From contig NC_092459.1 in NCBI RefSeq assembly GCF_047495875.1, forward strand, positions 11,288,965 to 11,352,964: a stretch of 64,000 nucleotides of DNA, in the 5' to 3' direction. Origin of the DNA: Pithys albifrons albifrons (Eukaryota; Chordata; Aves; Passeriformes; Thamnophilidae). This document shows, piece after piece, positions 26,225-38,600 of this stretch. Position numbers and translations under genes: made by a program. A model generated the notes under the pieces. That model had not been told where the DNA came from, searched no databases, and was given only the letters and a program-made list of their open reading frames with translations. The stretch's first letter is position 1. Every line of letters starts with the position of its first letter.

Positions 26225-27265
26225 TTTCGTATTTCATAAGTCCAAAGCTCCTCCCAATTTAGTGTCATTGCCAAAATTATTTAGTATTCCTTCAAGCCCT
26301 ACATCCAGACCACCAATGAAGATGTTGAGGAGAACTGAGCAGAGGATGGAGCTCTGGGGAATCCCACCGCTGATTGGACACCAGCCTCATGTTACCCCAT
26401 TCACTATAACTTTTTGTGCCCAGACTGTGAGCCAGTTCCACACCCATCATGCAACACGGTTATTCTGCTGTTGTCCAGAAGGATACTGTGAGAGACAGTA
26501 TCACAGGCTTTGCTGAAATCTAAAAAGATTACATCAACTGGCCTTCCTTGATCAACTAGGTGAGTTACCCTGTCATAGAAGGAACTTTGCTCTCATGAAG
26601 CTATGCTGTCTGTGACCAGTGACTGCCTTGTCCTCCCGGTGTTTTTAAATACTCCCCAGAAAAAAGTTTTCTGTGATTTTAGCGGGAACTGAAGTGAGAC
26701 TGACAAGCCTGTAGTTTTCAGAGTCCTCCTTCTCACCCTTCTTGAAAATTAGCACTTTTTCCAGCTTCAAGTGAGCTGGAACCTCCCTGGATTCCCAAGA
26801 TCACTCAAAAATCATTGAGAGAGGTTTTGGAATGACATCATTCAGCTCTTTCAGGATTCTGGGATGAATCCCATCAGGCCTCATAGATTAATAGGGATCC
26901 AGGTGGAGCACCAGATCCCACACAAGTTCAGGGACAGCAGGGCGTTTATCTTTCTCTCAGTCATGGTTCTCCAGCTCAGGGCACTGAAGATCCCCTTGGT
27001 TCACCACCAGTGCTGAAGACACAGGTGAAGACTGCATTAAAGACCTCTGTCTTGTCTCTGTCCCACTTTATGAGGTGACCAATCTCATCCTGTATTGGGC
27101 CATTGTTATTTCTACACTGCCTTTTGACATTAATGTATTTGAAAAAAAACCCTCTTTTCATTGTCCCCCACTGTTCTGGCCAGCTTCAACTCCAGCTGAG
27201 CTTTGGCCACATGAATTTTCTCCCTAAAGTGGTAAACAGCATCTCCATTGTTCCAATGTCACCTG
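26225..27265 (-). mobile_element. CR1 ORF2 fragment missing its 3' end
   Basis: Minus-strand CR1 ORF2. From right to left the antisense sequence gives the region before the RT (an open stretch at 26976-27161 encodes KRGFFFKYINVKRQCRNNN-like residues, a CR1 landmark), then the RT N-terminal part at about 26700-26900, then central RT. It stops near the catalytic box at about 26260, which in this copy reads like GNDTK rather than ADDTK. The C-terminal half and the 3' tail are absent, so the left edge is a later deletion or rearrangement, unlike the usual 5' truncation. Several stops and frameshifts make it non-functional. Confidence 0.87.
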
Positions 27266-29319
27266 GTCTGCCAAATCCTTATATAGTTATTAAACAGTAG
27301 CAGTCGCAATACCAATCACTGAGTGATACCACTTGTTAATGATCTCTATTTTGACACTGAGTCATGAACTGCAACTATCTGGATTCGAATAGCCCCTCAA
27401 ATCCATTTCTCTCCAATTGACGGACAAGGAAGTTTTCTGGGACTATGCCATAGATGATTTAGAAGTAAAGATAGATGAGATCATCTGCTCTTCCCTAATA
27501 CCAGCACAGTCACTCCATTCAAAAAGACTACCAGATTAGTCAGGCATTCTTCATCTCGCTCATCTCATCCCACCTAATTAAGACATGATATGTCCAAATC
27601 TTAAGCCATAGGTCTAAATGTTTGAATTCCATCTAAAGATAATGCCTGCAGAAAACACGTTTGGGAATACAATTCTTAGAGATTCTTTTTTTCTCTAAGA
27701 AGTTATTTTCCCAGTCAGTTTCAAATCTAGCTCATTTGCTTATGCATCCAGCCAGGTTAGGCCAGATTGTTCAACAGCTCAGGACACTGATTTTTTTTTC
27801 TATTTTTTTTTGTTTTGCTTTGTTTTGTTTTGAAATCTGGGGCTCATAAAATTCTGAATCTAGGATCAAGGTGGATTGTATCATGCACATCATTTTAACA
27901 TATATGGAAGTGAAAATGTGGTTTCAATTTTTCCTGTTCTAAATCTAAAAATCTAATTAAACAATAGTAGAATCGATAGAATTGATTGAAATTCATTATT
28001 TAAGTTCTTTGGAGTTTGCTGAACAGCAGCACTGCAAAAAATTCACAACAGTTTTCAATATTAAAGTTAATGGAATTCATTATCTGATGTGCTCCCTTGC
28101 TGTGATTTGTGTTTTCTTTTTGACTGTGATTGTGCTGCCAAAACAAATTTTTATCTGCTTTTCCTTTTAATGTAAAGTTGTTAAACATAAAAATATATAA
28201 TATTTTATCTATATGTAATATAAATATATTTAGTTTCCATTTTCTATCTCCCCTTATCTGTAATGACACACTAAAAGGTAACCAGCTGTGAAGGAATCAG
28301 TGGGGAGGAAATCAATGATTTGGTGCTCAGCAGTTCCCTACCAATTGCTGAACTATTGACTGGCTACCAGTCAATTGCTACACTGCTCTTACTGATTCCC
28401 ATAATGTAGATAAAACACATGGCTCAGGGGAAGAAGCAGCAGGATTCATAAAAAATAGAATGGAACTTTAAATAATATAAAGAAGAGGGAAGGTAGATCA
28501 TAATGAAGAACAGAACAAAACAGGCAGAGCTGAAAACAAGGCCAGAGAGGGGTTCTCTTCAAATGTGTAGATGTAATTATGTGAAAGGCAAAACTAGTAC
28601 TTAAAGGTGGGGAACTAAACAAGTGTAGAACTGAATTAATCCTGGGGAAGAGCTATTCTAATCTACCTCCTGCTCCTCAGAAAAAGATACTGAATAAAGC
28701 TGAAAGTACAAAGAATTGTGCTTTTTGAGAGTTTTGGGTTTTTTTCATTTAGTAAGGCCCTGTTAGTCCATAATTCCTGTTAGTTTGCAATCCAGACTAA
28801 TAGAAAATTGTAGACTCTTAGTCTACAATCCAAATTTTTGTCTTAGGTCTTAACTTTTCAATCTCTGCCTTTGAACAAGACTGAGAAAAATCAACAAAGT
28901 TTAAAACACATGCGAGTTTATCCAATAGCAATGACATACGAACCATCAGTAAGAAAGCAAAATAATATGGACTAGCTAACATAAAAAATAAATTTATCAA
29001 GACATAAAGCAAGCTTACTATAAGAGAATATAAGAGTCAAAGTCCCTAATAGAAGATAGATTAGTTAAGCTCTGTCTTGAAAACCTGAAAGCTAAGAAAT
29101 GTTGCAGTGATATTTTGATGTGTTTTCATTTCTAAACAGATTTGTGGTTTCAAATAATCAGAAGAAATCAAAGGAAGTAACTCATCATTTGGGGAAGTAA
29201 TAGTGGAGAAAATGTTAGTCTCAAGTTTGTATAGCATAGGTTCAGTTCCTTACTTCACCACTGTTTTTTACCAAAAGGGTAAAATTCAGCCTGTGTGTAC
29301 GTCAATACATTATCTTCAC
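27266..29319. other. Unique sequence, T-rich tract, one hairpin
   Basis: No gene was found. A T-rich run with GTTTT units lies at 27788-27832. A perfect inverted repeat (9-bp arms ATTGACTGG and CCAGTCAAT, 3-nt loop) lies at 28355-28375. Confidence 0.5.
28355..28375. other. Perfect inverted repeat (9-bp arms)
   Basis: ATTGACTGG at 28355-28363, CTA loop, CCAGTCAAT at 28367-28375. No T-run or gene context gives it a role; it may be chance. Confidence 0.8.
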
Positions 29320-29412
29320 TGTAGGGATAATAGTATGTTCATGTTTCTCAGAAGTGCTATAAAGAAGAATAAATGCAACTAATGACTGCAAAGTCCTTAG
29401 ACAATATGATAT
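29320..29412 (+). mobile_element. MIR/CORE-SINE-like relic (3' half)
   Basis: A GGATAATAGTA motif, then AGTGCTATAAAGAAGAATAA and AATGACTGCAAAGTCCTTAG resemble the conserved 3' part of MIR-type SINEs (the GGATAATAATA block and the TGTAAAGCGCTTTGA block). Divergence is high, as expected for such ancient SINEs. Confidence 0.42.
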
Positions 29413-30552
29413 TAAGATTGTGTTAATTCTCTATATAGATTTTAAAAAGTAGGTGAAGTTCAATTACTTACAGGTTTTCCAATCTGTTAAATATATATTA
29501 TCTGATTCTGAAGGGTGAAAAGTGTAGCCAGTTTTCACAGGATTCAGGCACAGTTGCTGAAGGTCGGTACCTCTGAAAATCCAACTATCCTATTAACTTC
29601 TGTCTGACTTCTGCTTAGATGTGGTTTTAACACAATTCCCTATCAACCTTCACTTGCTTTTGCCAAACTTTCACTTTAAAATACTACCTATATTATTTAC
29701 TTCCATTGTTAAAAGACAGGAGTATGTGATCAATAAAAGAAGGCTCTCCATGTTAATAATCATCACTTTTCCTATAAATATGTAAACTTTCAAACTCATA
29801 ATCTCAGTGATTATCATCTAGTGACAGTTTGGGAAGTTGGAACGAGATAGACTTTCCCTAATAATAAACAATAAAACAAGTAGATGCAATACATTATTAA
29901 AATTCAGGTGTATTATATCTTGATGCTTACTTCAAAGATAATTATTGGTACATATCTATCTTTGTACTGGTGTGTGAGCTAAGGCACTTTGCTTTATTCC
30001 TAATTGTTGCCAGTAGTTTTCTAAAGTTATCTAATGACCAAGCATAACAGAGGTGACTTCTGTCTTTCTGATCTGCTTCAAATTTCACTGAGGCATCAGC
30101 TCATCACTAAAGATCCCTCCAGTGCTACATCTATTCCCCTGTAGCCCTTCATCTATTTAGACATATTTAAAGATTTGCTTGAGAGGAGCAGATCAGTGAA
30201 GAAAGATTTCTGTGCTGGGGGCACAAAACAGCTGAGTGAATGGAAAGAACTTCTGAACTATATTGGAAAACTATCAAGTTAGGAGGAATCCACCTGGGAA
30301 CTGAAAATAGTCTTGACACTGGGGTCAAAATTGATCTTTTTTGACAGACATTTAAAATGAGAGACAGTCAGAGTCCTCTCTATTTCTCAGAAGTATAGAT
30401 GTTTACTACTGGGAACAATAGCAGAGTCCAGTCTTCACTCATATTTAGTCTTTTCTTTGTAGTATTTTTTTCAACTTATTGGGCAGTTTAGAGATGTATC
30501 TATTCATCAAGGGGAGATTATGAAAATTTCATTCCCATGAAAAAGATAATTA
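29413..30552. other. Unique sequence, nothing recognised
   Basis: No repeat or coding unit identified. Confidence 0.5.
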
Positions 30553-31110
30553 TAAGATCACAGGATCATCCAGGTTGGAAGGGAACTCAACAGGTCCTCA
30601 GTCCCACCACCTGCTAAAAGTCTGTTTACAGGAACAATTTACTCAGAGCTTTTCAGCTGGTCTTGAAAATCTCCAAGGAGGGACCCTGCACTACCTTTCT
30701 AGGCAATCCCCTTCTGTTGCTGAACTGTCCTCACAGGAGAAAATTTAACTTACATTCAAGTCTGAGTAACTGACTCCCGATTTCCTGCCAAGGGTGCACT
30801 GCTGGCTGTCCACGACAATCCCATGGGCCTTTTCACAGAGCTGCTTACCAGTACGTCAGTTCCCACACTATGCTGTGGCAAAGGGCTTCCTCTTTCCCAG
30901 GTGCTGAACTTTACACTTGTCTGTGTTGAATTTCATTAGATTTCTGTGAACCCTTTTCTCTAGCCTGTCTCAGTTGAATGATACCACAGCTCTCCAGCAT
31001 ATGGACTATTCTCTTTTTAGTGTCATCTGCAAACCCGGTAAGCCCACACTGCACCACCTCCTTCTGACCACTGGTATTAAGCAATGTCGACCCTCACTAT
31101 ATCACCTGTA
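30553..31110 (-). mobile_element. Old CR1 3' end
   Basis: The plus-strand start AAGATCACAGGATCATCCAG, followed by GTTGGAAGGGAACTC, is the antisense CR1 3' tail. It continues through the 3' region and into the end of ORF2 (antisense landmarks near 30900 and 31010, including TGTCATCTGCAAACCC). Several indels break the frame. The right boundary fades into unassigned sequence after about 31110. Confidence 0.82.
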
Positions 31111-33901
31111 CCAGTGATAGCAATTAAGTACCAGGCTCATATTTTTCTTGTGCAGCATTTGTCCACTAATGTAGTAATAGAAGATCATGTCCTTGATGCA
31201 ACTCTAACTGAAAACATCAACTCTTCATGAGCTCTGCCTTTCCCAGCAATACTTTCATACACCCAGGCAGTGTTTCTAAATTATTCTTGTGTAGTCCATT
31301 CCTGTTTCCATGGCTTTTTCTTTACATTTGAACTCTACTGTTAAACCACTCTAAGACGGTTTTTTCATAGGTTTACTTGTTTTCCTGACTTTCAGGATGG
31401 GCCATTCTGCTGCAGCTTGCAACTAATATCTGATAGATCCCAAACAATACTTTTTGACTGGAATCTTTCCTACTACTTTTCACATCATAAGAGTTCATGC
31501 AGTTCATATTCTCTCTTTAATCAGTAGAAAGAGAGAAGGATGTTTAGAATTGAAGATTTATTCCTTTTTTATATAGTTTTCTAATATTAATATGATCATG
31601 TACAGAGCTTAGTTAAGTAACTTAGGATAGACTTTTTGCTTTCAGATAGCTGGAATTACTAAACTGGATCAGCTCTTAATTGTATTTTTCATAAGACATT
31701 GAACTGTTCAGGTTTTTTTGTTTTTTTTTTTTTTCTCTGATGACTCAGTCGAATGGCTAGTGAAAGTTACAGAAGTAGAAGACATACTTTTCTGTTGCCT
31801 GTTTAGAACAATACAATGAAGGTGTGGAGGATGAAGATTAGGTTACATATTTCAGTATGTAACAGCTAGTGTGTGTGACGAATTGGCAACAACACAGGTC
31901 ACTGTGACCAGATAATTTTTAAAAGTCCCAAAACTTCCCCATCACTTACTGGATGGCATTGATTTCACAGGCTTTTGACCTGTCAGGATCAGAGGCTATA
32001 TGCATTTCTCTAAAAGAGAACAACTGAGCAGCTCTCAGAAAAAGCCGTGTCTCCCCTGCCTGAGATAGACGGTGACAAAGTTGCTTATTTTTTTGGTGGA
32101 ATTCTTCCCATCAAGTATGGATATTCACAAAGCATATGATTTATAGTTTATCAGTTTGCTCTATAAACATTGAATCTTTAGTAAGTGTTGACAGTGGAAC
32201 TTAGGATGTGGAATCTCATTTTACCAAAGATGCTAAAAATAGGTCACACAAAGCTTTCCACAAAAGTACCTTGACTATATTCATTGACTAAAAAAAGGGA
32301 ATCTAGGATAACAGGGTTAGATTGCATGGATACACATTGCAGAGCCCTCCTCTAATGCAAGATGAATCCCTTCCTTGCTGATAATTATTCCATTCCACAC
32401 TATCAATAGACATAAATAAACCAAAACCTTTGTGCAAATGAAACACTTATGTAGACAATCACTGTAAGAGGCACATGGAAATTTACTATTATTAAATTGA
32501 GTGACCATTACAAATATTTCCTAATGAGTAATCTATTTCCATATTTTCCCAATAAACACAAAAGTCTGATAACCTGGTTCTTATCAAAAAAATTTAAATT
32601 ATATTTTCTATATTGACATTGACTGGGTTATCCATGACATAAGAAAAACTCAGTGAATAGATTGCACCATTAGAAAATATAGTGAAATGTGCTGTGGTTT
32701 CAGACTGAATAATAGATAAGAGTATCAGTTAAGTAATTTGAATAATTAATAATTATTTGCCAGATGAAAAACTGTTTCTTTGAAGATTTTATGTTTTCTT
32801 TAAGCACATTCTTATAATGTTCTCATTTATTTTTAAGAGCTCTTTTTATCCCCTCAAGTCTAATTTGTTTATTAATAATAAATGATTTAATTATCAATAG
32901 TAATCCTCTTTATAATTGTTCTTACTGAGTTATAGCTCATAATGTATTTAGTGCAGTTCAAAAGTATTCACAAAGCAGGAAAAAATATAAGTATTTGCTC
33001 TGAATTATCTTGTTTAAAAACCTTGTTAACATCTGGCCAAACAATCTTTAGTGTGCTAACTTTTGATACGATGCAGCTTATGAGTTGCTATTCTAACTCT
33101 CCTTAGTTTCTAGGTCACAGGACAACATATAGTGTCTTACAGTGATGAAATAGCATTTCTTTTTTTAATGTATTCTCAGTATAATCATACATTTATTTAA
33201 TGGAGGGAAAAAGAGCACACATAATATAGAAACACTCCTTCAGAATGACCTATGAACTTTGCCATTATAGAGATAATTCACCATTTAATAAACACTAAAT
33301 CTTTGAACGGATCCTGTGAAACTCAGAAAGGCTCTAAGATAAAATACAATTTTTTTTTTTCAAACTCAGAATTTATTCTACCAAATGAAACCCATGCAAA
33401 CCTAGAATGCAGAGGTGGATGAGACATGATAGAAATTTTCTGCTTTTGGATTCCCCTGCACCTAAAACCAGAGAATACAAAGCAATGAAAGGCTCTCTGC
33501 TAGAAGCAAACATTCAATTTGCACTACTTTGTGAGTCCATTTCATCTAAAAGAGCTGTCATTTAGTTAGCTCTCCTGAATGTTCCATCAGATAGAAATAG
33601 AATTGAGCAAACAACACTCTCTTCAGTGCAGAAGATATGCCATCTTAAAGCTTTCAACTGTGGAAGTGACATTTGATCAATTTGGAACCAAACATGACTA
33701 CAAGCAGTGCAAAATGAGACCGTGATATATTGTGAAAAAAGCTATTCACTGGTATAAGCATAAGAGTGTGTTTGCCAGAGCTGTGCTATACCCTTACTTC
33801 AGGTCTGATCTTGACCCAAAGGTACTATGAAAGAAGTGGAAAATAGAGCACTCTTGTGCTTGCCCTTCTATAAATACATGTTATTTATGGAATATAATAA
33901 C

Positions 33902-33958
<57 letters not shown>
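33902..33958 (+). repeat. (AAT)19 microsatellite
   Basis: Nineteen uninterrupted AAT units after an imperfect AATATAATAAC start. The perfect array suggests it is likely to vary in length between individuals. Confidence 0.98.
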
Positions 33959-35011
33959 CTGTAAATTACATAAAATTCTATTAAGTACATCCAGAAAGAA
34001 GGAAAGCATTCTGTACTGCTGCTAGGTCACAGGCATAGGGGGAAAAAAACCTTAGAAAATATTTCTTCTCTCACATGTTAGAGAGAAGAATATGTGTGTC
34101 TGCATTAAGTCTTTGGTTGCCAAAATCATTAGTGATGCTTTCACAGTGTGAATTTATTCAGTAAATTAGAAGCTGGAAAGATCTACAATTCACTGAAAGT
34201 TATCTGCTGTTGGCTGGAAACAGAGCACAGCTGCTTTGATCACAGAGGATGGTGCCATGATTGGCAAAGATTCTTCTTTTGCCTCAGCTAGGTTGATGAA
34301 AGCCAAACTTCAATGGATCAGTCTAAATGTCAGATGCTGTTGCACACATGTGGGTATTACACTTCAAACACACAGGTATTTTATCAAAGGCTGTGTGGCA
34401 AAGCAGTGTTTACACTTCTGTTTATATCCTCCAAACCAATCAACAAATGCTTAACAATTTAAGTATTTAAGTATCTAGCCATAATATAACTAACACTAAT
34501 TAGAGAAATAAAATAAAAATCAGAATGCCTTCAAGATATTTAAAAATTGTTGCCTGCCAATAAAAGTTTACAAAAACTCTTTAGTAATTAATGAACATCA
34601 ATATTATGTCAGTAAAAAGATTTTAATGAAAAATATTTTATACAGAAAAAAAGAAGGAAAAATATTATTCCAAATTAAATGGATCAAAAATCTATTTTAT
34701 TCAGATTCTCTAAAGAAGAACAGTCCAGACTGGAGTGCATATTTTCCTCTGCATGAGGAATTTCAGGTAAATTCATCAAAAAAAATATTTCTAAGGAATT
34801 CACTATTTCAAAGATTAATTTTTAGTCGGAATAGAAATTAATTTCCTCTCAGAATGAAAACCTATGGCTAAATATAAAAATTAAAGGGGAGACAGGGGTA
34901 TTAATTAGTGGCATTTTTAACTGACTTAATTGTAAAAAGCTGAAATCAATCTTCATATAATACATATATGTTAAAAGCAAAGACAAAAAAATTATAGAGC
35001 CTCTTTTAAAA

Positions 35012-35035
35012 AAAAATATATTTAAATATATATAT

Positions 35036-35084
<49 letters not shown>
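35012..35084 (+). repeat. Compound (TA)n(TG)n microsatellite
   Basis: A/T-rich ATATATT sequence runs into ATATATAT and then about 19 uninterrupted TG units at 35046-35084. Alternating purine-pyrimidine tracts of this length can adopt Z-DNA in principle. Confidence 0.97.
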
Positions 35085-35087
<3 letters not shown>

Positions 35088-35140
35088 ATGTAGAAATATG
35101 ATGCAGTAATTCCTTTGTTTTAGTTATTTTTCCAGAGTTG

Positions 35141-35250
35141 GTCACCTAACCTGCTCTGGGCAAGTCACTTTATTTTTCCACCTGAAAAAGGCAAAGATAG
35201 TCACTATGTTTCATTCTTGTCTACCTCATAAAGGTATTTTTGAATCAAAT
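35141..35250 (+). mobile_element. MIR-like SINE relic
   Basis: The order of motifs CTCTGGGCAAGTCACTT, then TTTCCACCTGAAAAAGG, then CTACCTCATAAAGG matches the MIR core and 3' region (GGGCAAGTCACTTAACC ... CTCATCTGTAAAATGGG ... ACCTACCTCATAGGG). Divergence is high but three landmarks occur in the right order and spacing. Confidence 0.6.
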
Positions 35251-35403
35251 GTCTAACACAGATACCTCTGTTCAAACTTATAATTTAAATATCTTTTAAA
35301 AACCTCTTGAGTGTATTGCAGCAAAAGTTTAAAGGTTCAGTCTTACAGACCTCGCTGAATAATGTATAGCCCCTTTGAAGTCAGCTTGACCACCTGAATG
35401 AGT

Positions 35404-35674
35404 AATAGAATCATAGAATCGATTGGGTTGGAAAAGACCTCCAAGATCATCAAGTCCAACCCTTGGTCCAACTCTAGTCCCTTTACCAGATCATGGCACT
35501 AAGTGCCACGTCCAATCTGCGTTTAAAAATCTCAAGGGATGGTGAATCCACCACCTCTCCGGGCAGCCCATTCCAATGCCTGATTACTTTCTGTATAAAG
35601 AATTTTTTTCTGCTATCCAGCTTAAATTTCCACTGGCAGAGCTTAAGCCCATGCATTGGAACAACTCCTAAAGG
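35404..35674 (-). mobile_element. Young CR1 3' end, 5'-truncated
   Basis: The 3' terminus lies on the left with two copies of the octamer (ATAGAATC on the plus strand), then GATTGGGTTGGAAAAGACCT and the rest of the CR1 3' end. The element is about 270 bp and stops at about 35674, in the final part of ORF2. It belongs to the same subfamily as the copies at 46972-48590 and 61021-61152, sharing CTCCAAGATCATCAAGTCCA-like and GGCACTnAGTGCCACGTCCA segments, with little divergence. Confidence 0.93.
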
Positions 35675-38600
35675 CTAATTCTGTTGGCTATTCTTAGTTA
35701 CATGAGTCAAATAACAGTTTTACCTGCAAGGTACTAAGAGTGACTCAGTCATTAGTGAAAAGAATTTCAACCATTTTGCTCAAAGAAATGGACAGTCAGC
35801 CTGCAGAACTGTGAACCATTATTGACGATTATTGTTCTCTCTCAGGAAGTACTCCCATCCTATTGCTGCAGAGAAAAATGGTTGAAAAGCTAACAGATCT
35901 GCAATAATATCTCATCTCTTTTTTGGCTTTAAGGAAAGCCATTTCATCTTCTTTGCTGGTGAACAGCATAACATCTATTTTCAGTACAAAGATATGAACT
36001 GTGAAGAAAGAATGACTATTAACTCGTATTGAATCACAGAGATTAAATTTTTTGGCCTTGTTAGCAGTGACTTTGTCTTTTCATAACATCAGTGAACCAA
36101 TTTGTTCTATAAAAACAAAGCTTTTTTTTTAAGAAATATTTCACTGACCTCCTCAGGTCAGAGAAATACTCACTGTTGAAGCAGGTTATTTCTAAAAACA
36201 TGCATGCCCTTCTTAGGGGAAAAAACTCACCCATCACTCAAACTACCCAAAACAAGGATCTAAATGCAAATAAACATTTGGGTACAAGGGAAAATATCTT
36301 CAGAGAACTTAATAAAAGTCAAAAATACACAGCAGAAGATACTTTCCTATCCTCAGGTACAGAAGCCAATAAGATTTTGCAAATCTGTTCGAAAGGATAA
36401 GTATGGGGAGTGGCAAGGAGATGTAACATTTTGTAAGCTTGTTAAGATTTCCAAGAGGAATTAATTCAACAGCTCTTGCCAGTTCCACAGAACAATTTTC
36501 TGTTCTCTGTGAGGAAGGGCAGCAGTGTTACCGTGAGGGGCTAGAAAGTGGGACAGGTCTTTTGGGCCTCTGCATACTTGTGTCTGCCATCTGAAGGTAT
36601 TTAAGAGACAAAAAATTAGTTTTCCAAATTCAATCAATGATATAAGCTTATTTTTTTAAACAAGTCAAAGAGAATTCTCTGAGGAACACATAGTGGAGTT
36701 TTGTTACTTGTATGAGTTTTCCAGCTGACAGATATTTAAGCCTGCACCTGAGACCTAAATTTGCACTCTCAGACAAAAGCAATTCCATTCAGTCTGATAA
36801 AAGTGATCATGACAGGGCTAAGTAATTGTTAAAAACCAAACCTGTGAACAGAAATGGAGTGCAAAAGGCTTTAACTGAAATATAATGGGAAATTAATATC
36901 AAAATAGACAAATGTTGAAGGATATATCGTCCTGTAGAAAGGATTGCTTAGGAGAAAAAGGAATAAGGCATTAGCTTTATAGTTCAGAGAAGGCATATCA
37001 GTAAGATAAGAACTGCTAGAGAAACCACAGGTGAAGGGTCCCTTATGATTATTCATAAGTGTAGGTATATATTTCTAAATTGTAGAATCTGTCATGCCAG
37101 GAATTAGCTGTAGGGCAAAAGAACCCAAAGGAAAAGTATAGTTGTATAATAAAATATATCTTACATAAGAAAAAAGAAAAAAATTAGTATGCCATCAACT
37201 AGTCAGAATGCAATAGACAATGAAACTCATGAGAGGAGTGATACATATTTGTACAAAATTTCCTCCACATGTAAGAGAAAAAAGAGATGAAGATTATTCC
37301 ACAATAGTGAGCACAGATGTAGAAGCAAAGAATCACTAAACAATCTGGATGTTCCTGAAAAGCAGATGAGAAATGTACTCTGAAAGAATCAAAAATTTTC
37401 TGTACTAAATATTGCAATAGACTTGTACGATATCAAGTAGCAAACAGTCCTCATAAACATATAAAGGATATAAAATATAACAAAAATCATAGTATTCTCT
37501 ATGCCATGATAGAAAAGGCAATGTCATAGAAACCTGCTTAAAACAGAAAGACAAGAAGAGTGAATTGAGGGAGAAAGTCTAAGATGAGCATATTTTTGCT
37601 GTCACACTAAGAAAAACAAACCCCATATTATTATTATTTTTTAAATCTATTTCTTTGATAAAATGGGAGAGACCACATACCAGAAAGACATCCAGGTTTT
37701 AATAATCTTTTCATGGCAGAAATGTGAAATGAAAGAACAGAAATATGAGGGTTATCCAGTACTGTCTTTAGCAGAAGTCAAAGGATGTCAGCAAAGAGCT
37801 ATGAACAGGATGCTAAACAGCTAGAGTAAACAATACAGAAAATCATTGCAGATAAGAGTCTTAACCAAGACTTTCATGGCCAGTCTGTTAGAAGCAAGGG
37901 CCAATATATGTTTCAGCAAATGAATGCACCATGAGCTCAGCGCTGTTTCCCAAGTTTCATGCAAACACACTGCCCTAAGGTGCCATATGTTACAGAACAG
38001 AGTATACCCAGCTACAGCCAGTAGAAACCATAAACCAGCTGGTTTAATCAGTTTCCTGGTGTCAATAGGGACACAACTGCACAGCTGTATAATGTGACGA
38101 ATGAAACATACCAGTTAGGAGGGAATAAAATGATACATCTCTCAGGTACCTGCTAGATCCGCCCACAGAATAAAATACTAAAAGGAATTTGAAGATCCCT
38201 GACTGCTACCTGGCATCTTTTGGTATCTATTATGTATACTTCACAATAAATATTGCAAATTATCAATTTACTATAGACTACACATTTAGTGAAAACCAAA
38301 TATTTCTCTCAGCACTATTGCAATGCATTGTCAGTGTAATACACTTTTTTTTCCCTTATTCTTAGGGTGAAATGCAAGAGATTCATTATATTTCCTTTAA
38401 TTTTAACAAGACAGTGGACATATGAATACAAGTGGCAATAGCCACTATTCACATATAATGTGATGGTATTGCATCTTGAATTATCCATAGATATATAAGA
38501 CTCTTGTTCCAAGGTCTCTGTCATTACAGTCTGTGTCTGTTTTTCTCTGTATATCCTATGATCACCTCAATTTGATTAAATTACAAGTTTTGGTTTATTT

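Larger units (their letters stand above)
31111..35140. other. Unique AT-rich sequence with a trinucleotide microsatellite
   Basis: No gene was recognised. Poly(T) runs lie at about 31712-31734 and 33350-33360. The (AAT)n array is listed separately. Confidence 0.5.

Noticed and set aside
28355..28375. Hairpin considered as a terminator or small RNA
   Set aside because: The stem is only 9 bp, with no T-tract and no transcription-unit context. Vertebrate terminators are not of this type.
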